Below are positions 15,391 through 22,358 of a DNA stretch of 24,890 nucleotides, one piece after another; within the stretch, counting starts at the first letter, position 1, and every line of letters starts with the position of its first letter. The stretch is from a virus: positions 1-24,890 of IMG/VR virus record IMGVR_UViG_3300013110_000163; one strand, written 5' to 3'. The notes below the pieces were generated by a model. The model saw only the letters and a program-made list of their open reading frames with translations. It was not told where the DNA came from and did no database searches. The translations under genes and the position numbers were made by a program.

Positions 15391-16393
15391 TGCAGACAAA
15401 GTAAATTTATTACATGTTGAACCTACAACAAGATGTAATGCATCTTGCCCTGGTTGTCCACGTAATAATAATGGATTTGGGGTGAGAGATGATTTAATAA
15501 TTGGTGATATAGATCCAAATGTTGTAATTAACGTTGCAAGAAAACTTACTGAGTTAAAAGTAATACATTTGTGTGGTAATTTAGGAGATCCAATAGCATA
15601 CAAATATTTGAATGAATTAATTGATCAAGTTATAAAACAAAACAAATATTTTTGGAAACGGTATGAATTTTACCCAACAGGTGAGTATAAAGATCATTGG
15701 TTTGTTGATATACACACAAATGGTAGTTTACGTTCAGTAAAATGGTGGCAAGAATTAGGTGAGAAATGTAATAAAAATTTATATAGATTACATAAAATTG
15801 TATTTGGTATTGATGGATTAAAAGATACTAATCATATATATAGGCAAGCAACTAATTTTAATAAAATAATAGATAATGCTAAAGCTTTTATAGATAGTGG
15901 CGGGGTTGCGGAATGGCAGTTTTTAATATTTAAGCATAATGAACATCAAGTTGAAGATGCAAGGCAACTGTCAGAAAGTATAGGGTTTACTAGATTTTAT
16001 ACAAGGCAACCGTGGTTTACTAAAGCATTTCATTGGAAAACTAATGAAGAATATTACTTAGAACCAGGAAGTGTGTTTGGTGATGTGCAACGACCTAATG
16101 ATATGTATCATGAAAATAAATTATATGGAGATCCAGAGGCAGAAAACGAACTTCGTACAGATAACACTTATGTTAAAAGTGAGAACTGTATGCATTTAGA
16201 TATACACCAAGATAATTCTAATTTATATAGTATGTTTATGTCAATTGATGGAAAAGTTATGCCATGTTGTCATTGGTCTAATAGGTTTCCTTATAAAGAA
16301 GAATATGATATAGAAACATTAGATATTAGAAAAGAATTTAGTACTAATAACTATCGTTTAACTTGCCGGGCGATATGCGGATCAATTGAATAA
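15380..16393 (+). CDS. Radical SAM/SPASM protein, copy 1 of a tandem pair
   Basis: A 337-residue radical SAM enzyme. The cluster motif CNASCPGC gives Cys19, Cys23 and Cys26, after the strand LLHVEPTTR. The usual GGEP is replaced by LCGNLGDP, a variant seen in a class of SPASM-type radical SAM proteins. A C-terminal SPASM-like region contains ENCMHLD, VMPCCHW and CRAICG. It is a clear paralogue of the next gene: long stretches match, including NGSLRSVKWWQELG and GVAEWQ, but this copy has extra segments near residues 85-100 and 225-260. It overlaps the SGNH-like gene by 11 bases and shares one base with the next gene (TAATG). The substrate is not known. Confidence 0.87.
   Translation: MYINADKVNLLHVEPTTRCNASCPGCPRNNNGFGVRDDLIIGDIDPNVVINVARKLTELKVIHLCGNLGDPIAYKYLNELIDQVIKQNKYFWKRYEFYPTGEYKDHWFVDIHTNGSLRSVKWWQELGEKCNKNLYRLHKIVFGIDGLKDTNHIYRQATNFNKIIDNAKAFIDSGGVAEWQFLIFKHNEHQVEDARQLSESIGFTRFYTRQPWFTKAFHWKTNEEYYLEPGSVFGDVQRPNDMYHENKLYGDPEAENELRTDNTYVKSENCMHLDIHQDNSNLYSMFMSIDGKVMPCCHWSNRFPYKEEYDIETLDIRKEFSTNNYRLTCRAICGSIE
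15407..15480 (+). repeat. 74-bp exact direct repeat, copy 1 (radical SAM motif)
   Basis: This stretch, covering LLHVEPTTR to NNNGFG, is identical base for base with 16414-16487 in the paralogous gene. A further 38-bp identity links 15587-15624 and 16594-16631. Confidence 0.9.
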
Positions 16394-17313
16394 TGTATAC
16401 TGAAAAAACAACATTATTACATGTTGAACCTACAACAAGATGTAATGCATCTTGCCCTGGTTGTCCACGTAATAATAATGGATTTGGTCTTGCAGACGGG
16501 TTTGTGTTGCAAGATTTATCACCTGACACTATTGTTGCAGAGGCAAGTAAATTGCCTAATTTAAGAGCAATTCATTTGTGCGGTAATTTAGGCGATCCAA
16601 TAGCATACAAATATTTGAATGAATTAATTGACAAGGCAGTGGCCCAAACTAGATTTTTTCATCAATTTCTTAAAGTAGATAGATGTTGGGATATTAATAT
16701 AGCAACCAATGGCAGTTTGCGTTCAGTAAAATGGTGGCAAGAGTTAGGTAAAAAGTGTAGTGTAAATCTTACTAACTCTCATACTGTAGTGTTTGGTATT
16801 GATGGGTTAGCAGACACGAGTCCAATGTATAGACAAGGAACTAATTTTAATAAAGTAATTGATAATGCTAAAGCGTTTATAGATGAAGGTGGTGTTGCAG
16901 AATGGCAATATCTAGTTTTTAAACACAATCAACATCACATTGAGGAAGCAAAGCAACTAGCAAAAGATATAGGATTTAAGAAATTTTTTGTATTACAGCC
17001 GCATATCACATCGGCATATCATTGGAAAACAGGAGAAAGATATTATTTAGAACCAGCAGATTTTATAGAATCTAAGGATAAAGCAAATAATACATATGTT
17101 AAACATGAAGATTGTATGCATATAAATGTAAATGGTAATGGAGATTATAGTTTATTTTTAACAGTGGGTGGTAAATTAACACCTTGTTGTCATTTTGATA
17201 TTTTAGGAACCTCAAAAGAAGAATATGATATAGAAACATTAGATATTAAAAATGAATTTGATAATAATGAATACCGATTTACATGTCGTAGGAAGTGCGG
17301 ATCAGTTAAATAG
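16393..17313 (+). CDS. Radical SAM/SPASM protein, copy 2 of a tandem pair
   Basis: A 306-residue paralogue of the preceding gene. CNASCPGC provides Cys17, Cys21 and Cys24; LCGNLGDP again replaces GGEP; the SPASM-like tail has EDCMHIN, LTPCCHF and CRRKCG. By eye more than half of the residues match copy 1, with the core and the SPASM tail best conserved, and the substrate-facing regions differing. Two different copies of one family next to each other suggest either two related substrates or two steps in one pathway (inference). The gene ends just before the gp16 promoter-start unit, and the TAAATA of that unit overlaps its stop codon. Confidence 0.87.
   Translation: MYTEKTTLLHVEPTTRCNASCPGCPRNNNGFGLADGFVLQDLSPDTIVAEASKLPNLRAIHLCGNLGDPIAYKYLNELIDKAVAQTRFFHQFLKVDRCWDINIATNGSLRSVKWWQELGKKCSVNLTNSHTVVFGIDGLADTSPMYRQGTNFNKVIDNAKAFIDEGGVAEWQYLVFKHNQHHIEEAKQLAKDIGFKKFFVLQPHITSAYHWKTGERYYLEPADFIESKDKANNTYVKHEDCMHINVNGNGDYSLFLTVGGKLTPCCHFDILGTSKEEYDIETLDIKNEFDNNEYRFTCRRKCGSVK
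16414..16487 (+). repeat. 74-bp exact direct repeat, copy 2 (radical SAM motif)
   Basis: Identical to 15407-15480. Exact identity at synonymous sites, while flanking sequence has diverged, points to recent gene conversion or recombination rather than protein constraint alone. Confidence 0.9.
17305..17312 (+). promoter_or_regulatory. Late-promoter-like GTTAAATA abutting gp16 start
   Basis: TAAATA, five bases (GTATT), then the ATG at 17318. The box overlaps the end of the upstream radical-SAM gene. Confidence 0.6.
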
Positions 17314-17317
17314 TATT

Positions 17318-17806
17318 ATGACAAAGAAATTAGAAGAATTGTTTGATTTAGAAACACCTGTTGAAGAAATACAACCAGATAGTAAGATAGCAAAAACTGA
17401 TGCTAAAAAACTTAAAAAAGTTCTGTCTGATGTAGATAAAATAGACAGTGCTTTGCCACTTGTGCGAGATTTGGAAGCAAATGACTTAGAAATGGATAGT
17501 ATTGCTACTAAATCTGTAGATACGTTTAATGACTTGATGGACTTGGGTATGAATGTAGAGGCACGATACGCAGGTAAAATATTTGAAGTTGCTGGTACTA
17601 TGATGAAAAATGCTATAGATGCCAGAACAGCAAAAATAGATAAAAAGTTGCGTATGGTCGAATTACAGATTAAAAAACAACGGGTTGATCAACAAGGTAA
17701 AGACTTGGATCCATATAGTGATACTATGGATGGAGAAGCAACAATAGTAGCAGATCGCAATGAGTTAGTAAAACAAATCTTAAATCAAAATAATGACAAG
17801 AAATAA
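17318..17806 (+). CDS. 16: Terminase small subunit gp16
   Basis: A 162-residue protein matching the T4 gp16 length of 164. gp16 assembles as rings that regulate the large terminase during DNA packaging. The central coiled-coil-like helices (LMDLGMNVEARYAGKIFEV, then MMKNAIDARTAKIDKKLRM and ELQIKKQRVDQQ) match the gp16 plan of a long helical hairpin, and an acidic N-terminus plus a short C-terminal NELVKQIL helix are also as in T4. A longer reading frame starting at 17252 exists, but the ATG at 17318 is chosen because it follows a TAAATA-N5 unit and gives the usual size. It is separated from gp17 by about 4.5 kb of other genes. The last 14 bases overlap the next gene. Confidence 0.8.
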   Translation: MTKKLEELFDLETPVEEIQPDSKIAKTDAKKLKKVLSDVDKIDSALPLVRDLEANDLEMDSIATKSVDTFNDLMDLGMNVEARYAGKIFEVAGTMMKNAIDARTAKIDKKLRMVELQIKKQRVDQQGKDLDPYSDTMDGEATIVADRNELVKQILNQNNDKK

Positions 17807-18998
17807 TATTTGCATATTGCCGTGGGTATCTGTAGCAATAATGCCCGATGGTAATGTGTATCCCTGTTGTATGTCTATGCATGGCACAGCAATGGGAAAT
17901 GTTAATGAATCCTCTTTAGAAGATATTTGGAATAGTGATGTATCGAGAGACATACGCAAAGACTTCCTTGCTGATAAACGTCTTGATATGTGTTCTGAGT
18001 GTTGGAAAGTAGAAGATAAAGGCAACTTCCATAGCACTCGTTTGTGGGCCAATAAAAACTTTAAACATCATTTTAGTTTATTAGAAAATACTAATGATGG
18101 TAGAGCAGATATGAATTTAATTTATACTGATATACGATTCTCTAATAAATGTAATCTTATGTGTTTTTATTGTGGCTCGATTTTTAGTAGTAAGTGGGAG
18201 GCCTTTAATAAGAAAGTTAGTAAAAAAGTATCACCTATTCCTAAAATAAACAAACCTGAAAATTTATTAAACAGTTTAATAGATAACATTTCTAAAGTAG
18301 AACAAATATATTTGTCTGGTGGTGAACCAAGTATAATGGAAGAGAGTTATACTATGCTTGAAGCAATAATTGATATGGACCTATCTAAGAATATTAAACT
18401 ATTATTGAATAGTAATATGTCCAATGTAACATATAGGGGCAAAAACTTTTGGGACATATTATCAAAGTTTAAAGAAGTAGAACTTGCCGCAAGTATTGAT
18501 GAGATAGAACAACGTGCAGAATGGATACGTTATGGTGAAAAATGGCCTAATATTGTAGAGACTAATGATTATGTTAAACAATATCCTAACATTAGTGTGC
18601 AATACTCACCTGTTGTTTCTATGTTTAATTTTCATAGATTGCCAGAGATAATAACACATTGGCAAAATAAAGGATGGATTACGAAAAACTTTCATAATGT
18701 TTATTTGGCAGAGCCAGGTCATGGTACAAGTTCTGATTATAGATATATGCCAATGAAATGGAAACAGCATGTTAAAGAAGTTATGGAGTGTTTTCTTGAA
18801 GAAACCCAAATGCATATAAAAAATAGATTTTTATTTGATACTGCTACTAGTTTAATAAAAACAATGATAGAATTTAATGATGAAATAAAGATACGAGAGA
18901 ATATAACGTGTGTAATGGATGATATTAAACGACATGACGTATATAGAAAAGTAAAATTTATAGATATATTTCCTGAATTAGAGTTTTTAAATGAATGA
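17793..18998 (+). CDS. Radical SAM protein with N-terminal twitch-like domain
   Basis: A 401-residue radical SAM enzyme with the same architecture as the minus-strand gene at 5252-6589. The N-terminal region has CILPWVSVAIMPDGNVYPCC (Cys7, Cys25, Cys26) and MCSEC (Cys67, Cys70), a half-SPASM arrangement that normally lies C-terminal in this superfamily. The core follows with CNLMCFYC (Cys120, Cys124, Cys127), LSGGEPS (about 174-180) and a strand LLLNSNMSNV. The family resembles twitch-domain radical SAM proteins found in marine phages; the substrate is unknown. It overlaps gp16 by 14 bases and the methyltransferase gene by 8, so it is expected to be co-expressed with packaging genes. Confidence 0.87.
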   Translation: MTRNNICILPWVSVAIMPDGNVYPCCMSMHGTAMGNVNESSLEDIWNSDVSRDIRKDFLADKRLDMCSECWKVEDKGNFHSTRLWANKNFKHHFSLLENTNDGRADMNLIYTDIRFSNKCNLMCFYCGSIFSSKWEAFNKKVSKKVSPIPKINKPENLLNSLIDNISKVEQIYLSGGEPSIMEESYTMLEAIIDMDLSKNIKLLLNSNMSNVTYRGKNFWDILSKFKEVELAASIDEIEQRAEWIRYGEKWPNIVETNDYVKQYPNISVQYSPVVSMFNFHRLPEIITHWQNKGWITKNFHNVYLAEPGHGTSSDYRYMPMKWKQHVKEVMECFLEETQMHIKNRFLFDTATSLIKTMIEFNDEIKIRENITCVMDDIKRHDVYRKVKFIDIFPELEFLNE

Positions 18999-19698
18999 TT
19001 ATTGGAAAACAATACCTGGATATTTTCCTCCGACAAGTGCAGAAGGAATAACATATATTATTCCAGAATTACCATCGTCAGGCACTATATTGGAACTTGG
19101 TAGTGCTTATGGTAGATCTACATGTTATTGGGCAGGGCAGTTAATTAAGCATGGTAAAAATTATGACATCGTAACTATAGACGATTGGTCACTTATTACA
19201 GAAAAAATACATCCTTTATTTAAAAATTTAAAAGAAGGTAATAAAATTGGTAAGGATTGGGGGAATAATATATCTAAAATAATACTTGGAAATGATTGTA
19301 CCTCAGAGGAAAATTTACTTAAATTGCGAAATTGTTATCTTTATAATTCTCCAACTATGGCAGAATTATTTGATGATTATACTGAACCATATAAAAATAT
19401 GATTACAATATTAGATATAGATTTATTTAATCAAGCATACGCGGCTCCAGAAAATGTACAATGTGTTTTTGATGCTATTGGCAGTAAGTATGAAAAATGG
19501 TTTAATATAATATATGATAAACTAGAAGTTGGCGGTTATTATATTTTTGATAAACAAGCAATATATAGGGATAAAAAAATAATGGGTTATTTAGATCAGT
19601 TTTTGGCTAATAAAGGCACTAAAATACAAGATTTACAACTTAAAAATATACAAAGTAACGTATCAGAAATAAAATATTTTATAAAAACAACTAAATAA
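18991..19698 (+). CDS. SAM-dependent class I methyltransferase-like protein
   Basis: A 235-residue protein with a Rossmann-type methyltransferase core. Motif I is TILELGSAYGRSTCYWA (about 32-48). Motif II is an acidic strand end, IVTIDDWS (60-67), and a later strand, MITILDIDLF, may correspond to motif IV. A final strand GGYYIFD follows. The pattern resembles the small-molecule and sugar methyltransferases of the Methyltransf_24 kind, not a DNA methylase, since no DPPY or PC motif is present. It overlaps the radical-SAM gene by eight bases and completes the accessory block. Substrate unknown. Confidence 0.75.
   Translation: MNDYWKTIPGYFPPTSAEGITYIIPELPSSGTILELGSAYGRSTCYWAGQLIKHGKNYDIVTIDDWSLITEKIHPLFKNLKEGNKIGKDWGNNISKIILGNDCTSEENLLKLRNCYLYNSPTMAELFDDYTEPYKNMITILDIDLFNQAYAAPENVQCVFDAIGSKYEKWFNIIYDKLEVGGYYIFDKQAIYRDKKIMGYLDQFLANKGTKIQDLQLKNIQSNVSEIKYFIKTTK
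19690..19697 (+). promoter_or_regulatory. Late-promoter-like ACTAAATA upstream of the CTS-type protein
   Basis: The box overlaps the end of the methyltransferase gene. Predicted +1 is near 19703, giving a leader of about 22 bases with no strong ribosome site. Confidence 0.5.
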
Positions 19699-19724
19699 GT
19701 ATAATACCTTAATGGGCCAATATT

Positions 19725-20327
19725 ATGAAAAGTTTGAAAACATATATAACAGAAGCAAAGACAGAGTATCCTTTTAGGTTAAAATTTGCTGTAGATATTA
19801 CAGATGATCACCTAGATGCTCTCGAAAGTTGCCTAGATAGATATGGTGTAAAAAGCGTATCCAAAGCAACTAAAACAATTATGCAAAAGCATCCAATGGA
19901 CTTTGGTAACTTGCCAGCAGGCGAGATACACATTGTAGATATTGTATTAGAATATCCTACAACTCCAGACACATTGACCTCTTATTTACACAATAAGTTG
20001 GGTGTTCCGCAAAGTCACATTGTAGTGCGTAGTCCAAATCATCCTGAAGAAGTACAAAATGACAAGGATCAAAAAGCAATTGAAGATAAAGATCCAGACG
20101 CAAAGCCAGAATCTCTATTAGATAGTGATTATGAAGATAGTGATGGCGATGCTGTAGCAGGACAAGAGCACGTTGATGCAATGCTAGATACAGAAGATAA
20201 AAAACGTAAAGGCAGATTGTTTGATATGATTAATTTTGCAAAGGATCCAAGTAGTGAAATTGAGCATGATCCAGATGAGTTTCTTAAAGCTCCACAAGGT
20301 ACAAAATCACCAGTAGGAAGTAATTAA
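19725..20327 (+). CDS. Putative internal head/core protein with capsid-targeting-like N-terminus
   Basis: A 200-residue protein whose first residues, MKSLKTYITEA, resemble the capsid-targeting sequence of T4 internal proteins (MKTYQEFIAE). There the prohead protease gp21 cuts after an (L/I)-x-E motif; ITE followed by Ala11 fits this. The first half is ordered (FRLKFAVDITDDHLDALE, HIVDIVLEYP), and the second half is acidic and low in hydrophobics (DKDPDAKPES, YEDSDGD). A packaged or scaffold-core protein is therefore likely, but this is inference. It begins the 19.7-22.3 kb unit and ends one base before the next gene. Confidence 0.75.
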   Translation: MKSLKTYITEAKTEYPFRLKFAVDITDDHLDALESCLDRYGVKSVSKATKTIMQKHPMDFGNLPAGEIHIVDIVLEYPTTPDTLTSYLHNKLGVPQSHIVVRSPNHPEEVQNDKDQKAIEDKDPDAKPESLLDSDYEDSDGDAVAGQEHVDAMLDTEDKKRKGRLFDMINFAKDPSSEIEHDPDEFLKAPQGTKSPVGSN

Positions 20328-20328
20328 A

Positions 20329-22167
20329 ATGGAAGGTACAAAATATAATTTAAGTATTACAACAAGTGGCGAAAATGGCGACCACGCTTCAACTAATATT
20401 AGCACAAGTAACCCAGCACAACTTGCAGATATATTGCAATTGGCAGGAATGCAAGGAGGCCATCCAGTTGCTCTTAGCGCACCTGAAGCACCAGCACACG
20501 AAGAGCACGGCTCTTGTGATGTGTGTGGCGGTATGCATGAAGGTGATGAGCATGTTGCGGAAGGAGATAGTTGGGATAATGAACCAAATGGCGCAACTGA
20601 AGTAGTATATTCTCCAGAAGAAATTACACAAACTGGTAATGATTTACACAAAGTAAAGAAAACTTATCCAAAAGTAAATGGTGGCGATAATCCAATGGCT
20701 TTGGAAGAAGCAGAAGGCAAACTTCGAGAAAAATGGGAAAACTTTCTAGCAGAAGATATGGAAGAAGAAATAACAGAAGACGTTGAGTTAGTAAGTCCAT
20801 GGAAGAAGCAAGATACTAGTATTGAGATTGTTGAAGAAGAAGAGCTTGACGAAGAAGAAGTAGAAGAAGCCGCAGGTAAAATGAAGAAAAAGAAACCCTG
20901 TCCCGAAGAAAAAATTATTGAGAACAAAAATATGAATGATATAAGAAAATTAGTGGACAGTATAGATTCCATTAATGGTGATGGATCAACCGTTGTTACA
21001 GAAGCAACAACTGCCGAATTACAAGCACAAATTGCCGCATTGAAAAAACAATTAGCCGCACAACAAGCAAATGAGCCAGATCCTTGGAGTCCAGAAGGTC
21101 AAGCCGCGATGGCAGCTAGACAACAAGCCAGAGCGTCAAAGGAAGGTGGTAGAGAATCAGGTCCAGCAGGCAGTTTTACAGATGCTGATTATGATGATGA
21201 TGGCAATTTTATTGGTACTCCACTTAACGTATTTGGTAAAGCAGAAAAACATAGTGGTCGTGAATCAGGTCCAACAGGTAGTCATACAGCTGATGATTAT
21301 GAATTAGACGCCGATGGTAACGTGGATTACACAAAGCTTAAACCTGGCCGTGAAATTAAAGTATTTGGTAAAGCAGAAAAACAAGTTGGTCGTGAAAATA
21401 GTGGTGGCGGTGCACCTAGTGGGCCATACAATCCACGAACTCCTGGTATTAGAGCCAGAGCAGAAGGACTACAAGCAAGAATGGCCGCAGCTAGGGAAGC
21501 CGGTTATCCTTCACTAAAAGCCGCAAGAGCAGGTGGCCATCCATCTGGAAGTGAGCATACATGGACAGGAAGTGGTGCTTTTGAAGTAGGTGGTCCAAAT
21601 GATCCAAATCGCGCCGGTGCTGGTGATGGAGAGGATGGATATGCTATTACTACTGCACTACCACCTGGACCAGAAGTAGTAGGCACTCCAATTGGTGACG
21701 GTGACAAAGAAATTGCACCAGAAGTATTAGGTCAAATAATGCGGGAGCCGAAGTGGACGGACCAGCCAGCAGGTGATGATTCAAGTACTGATTCACAATT
21801 AAAAGATATAGTAAAACTTTCAGGTGGTTCATGGAGTGCTGAACAGCAAGCTGCGATGGCGAGACGCCAAGCAGAGCGATCGGCAAGAGAAAGAGGCCAA
21901 GGTGGTGGTAGAGAATCAGGTCCAGCTGGTAGTTACACAGATGATGATTATGATGATGACGGTAATTTAATCCGTAAGCCACTCAAAGTATTTAAAAAAC
22001 CAGAACCAAGATATGGTCCAGGAGATTCTAATAATCCAAAATATGGATCTGGTAAGAAAGTTGGTGGTAGAACTGGTGCAGAAATGGGAGGTGGCCCAGG
22101 TCACGTAGATCCTGTTTTTACAAGGCCGATTAAATCAAAAGGCAGAGAAGGCGGTAGAGAAAATTAA
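20329..22167 (+). CDS. Repetitive low-complexity protein of unknown function
   Basis: A 612-residue, mostly disordered protein. In order it has: an N-terminal segment with a His/Cys cluster (HEEHGSCDVCGGMHEGDEH, about 64-82) that could bind metal; an acidic and Glu-rich region (DMEEEITEDVEL, then EEEELDEEEVEEAAGK); a KKKKPC turn; a short helix MNDIRKLVDSIDSI near 202 that looks like an N-terminus, suggesting a fusion of two ancestral genes or an internal start; an Ala/Gln coiled-coil-like helix; and Gly/Asp/Arg-rich repeats (see separate repeat entries). A good AGGAAG ribosome site lies eight bases upstream. No family is recognised. Context next to the capsid-targeting-like protein favours a head or core role (inference). 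Confidence 0.8.
   Translation: MEGTKYNLSITTSGENGDHASTNISTSNPAQLADILQLAGMQGGHPVALSAPEAPAHEEHGSCDVCGGMHEGDEHVAEGDSWDNEPNGATEVVYSPEEITQTGNDLHKVKKTYPKVNGGDNPMALEEAEGKLREKWENFLAEDMEEEITEDVELVSPWKKQDTSIEIVEEEELDEEEVEEAAGKMKKKKPCPEEKIIENKNMNDIRKLVDSIDSINGDGSTVVTEATTAELQAQIAALKKQLAAQQANEPDPWSPEGQAAMAARQQARASKEGGRESGPAGSFTDADYDDDGNFIGTPLNVFGKAEKHSGRESGPTGSHTADDYELDADGNVDYTKLKPGREIKVFGKAEKQVGRENSGGGAPSGPYNPRTPGIRARAEGLQARMAAAREAGYPSLKAARAGGHPSGSEHTWTGSGAFEVGGPNDPNRAGAGDGEDGYAITTALPPGPEVVGTPIGDGDKEIAPEVLGQIMREPKWTDQPAGDDSSTDSQLKDIVKLSGGSWSAEQQAAMARRQAERSARERGQGGGRESGPAGSYTDDDYDDDGNLIRKPLKVFKKPEPRYGPGDSNNPKYGSGKKVGGRTGAEMGGGPGHVDPVFTRPIKSKGREGGREN
21085..21249 (+). repeat. In-frame repeat module, copy 1
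   Basis: Encodes an alpha-helical lead WSPEGQAAMAARQQ followed by GGRESGPAGSFTDADYDDDG and VFGKAEK. It pairs with 21832-22005. Confidence 0.75.
21253..21381 (+). repeat. In-frame repeat module, copy 2 (divergent, lacks the helical lead)
   Basis: Encodes SGRESGPTGSHTADDYELD, a spacer, and VFGKAEK. It follows copy 1 directly, so the Gly-Arg-Glu plus acidic unit is tandem here. Confidence 0.65.
21832..22005 (+). repeat. In-frame repeat module, copy 3
   Basis: Encodes WSAEQQAAMARRQAERSA, then GGRESGPAGSYTDDDYDDDG and VFKKPE. The DNA is very similar to copy 1 in the same frame, indicating duplication within the gene. Confidence 0.75.
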
Positions 22168-22172
22168 AGTTA

Positions 22173-22334
22173 ATGCTTATAAATGAAGTATTACTTGTTG
22201 AAAAAGCACCTCCGGGTCGTGAAAAACAAGTATTAGCATTAAAAAAGAAATTATGCGGCGGGAAGAAAGACTGTCCCGCCGCTTACCGCATTGCTTGGGC
22301 ATCCTACAATAAGTCCAAGAAAAAGAAATCTTAA
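22173..22334 (+). CDS. Small basic protein (53 residues) of unknown function
   Basis: A short frame beginning MLINEVLLVEKAPPGREKQV and containing KKLCGGKKDCPAAYR and AWASYNKSKKKKS. The Pro-Gly-Arg-Glu to Ala-Trp-Ala-Ser-Tyr pattern is one I recall from small proteins and C-terminal tails in marine phages, with no known role. It lies six bases after the repetitive protein and 24 bases before the gp17 ATG. The high Lys content suggests nucleic acid or acidic partner binding (inference). Two cysteines flank the turn encoded at the GC-rich hairpin. Confidence 0.7.
   Translation: MLINEVLLVEKAPPGREKQVLALKKKLCGGKKDCPAAYRIAWASYNKSKKKKS
22255..22282 (+). other. 8-bp all-GC hairpin inside a small coding region
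   Basis: GCGGCGGG and CCCGCCGC pair perfectly around a 12-base loop. It is the most GC-rich inverted repeat noticed in an AT-rich window. No T-run follows, so it is not a standard terminator. Confidence 0.7.
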
Positions 22335-22345
22335 CCGTTTTCCCT

Positions 22346-22353
22346 GTTAAATA
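22346..22353 (+). promoter_or_regulatory. Late-promoter-like GTTAAATA abutting gp17 start
   Basis: TAAATA, five bases (GTAGT), then the ATG at 22359. Confidence 0.6.
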
Positions 22354-22358
22354 GTAGT

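Noticed and set aside
15407-16487. CRISPR array or mobile-element terminal repeats
   Set aside because: There are only two copies, about 1 kb apart, both in frame within paralogous genes; no spacers, no transposase and no target duplication.
17252-17317. Longer N-terminus for gp16
   Set aside because: The extension overlaps the end of the upstream radical-SAM gene out of frame, has no promoter, and would exceed the usual gp16 length; the ATG at 17318 sits on a TAAATA-N5 unit.
20932-21010. Sequencing frameshift joining two genes in the repetitive protein
   Set aside because: The frame is open and continuous through the junction; a fusion or internal start explains the N-terminus-like phrase equally well.
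22255-22282. Intrinsic terminator before gp17
   Set aside because: It lies inside a plausible coding frame and lacks a T-run.
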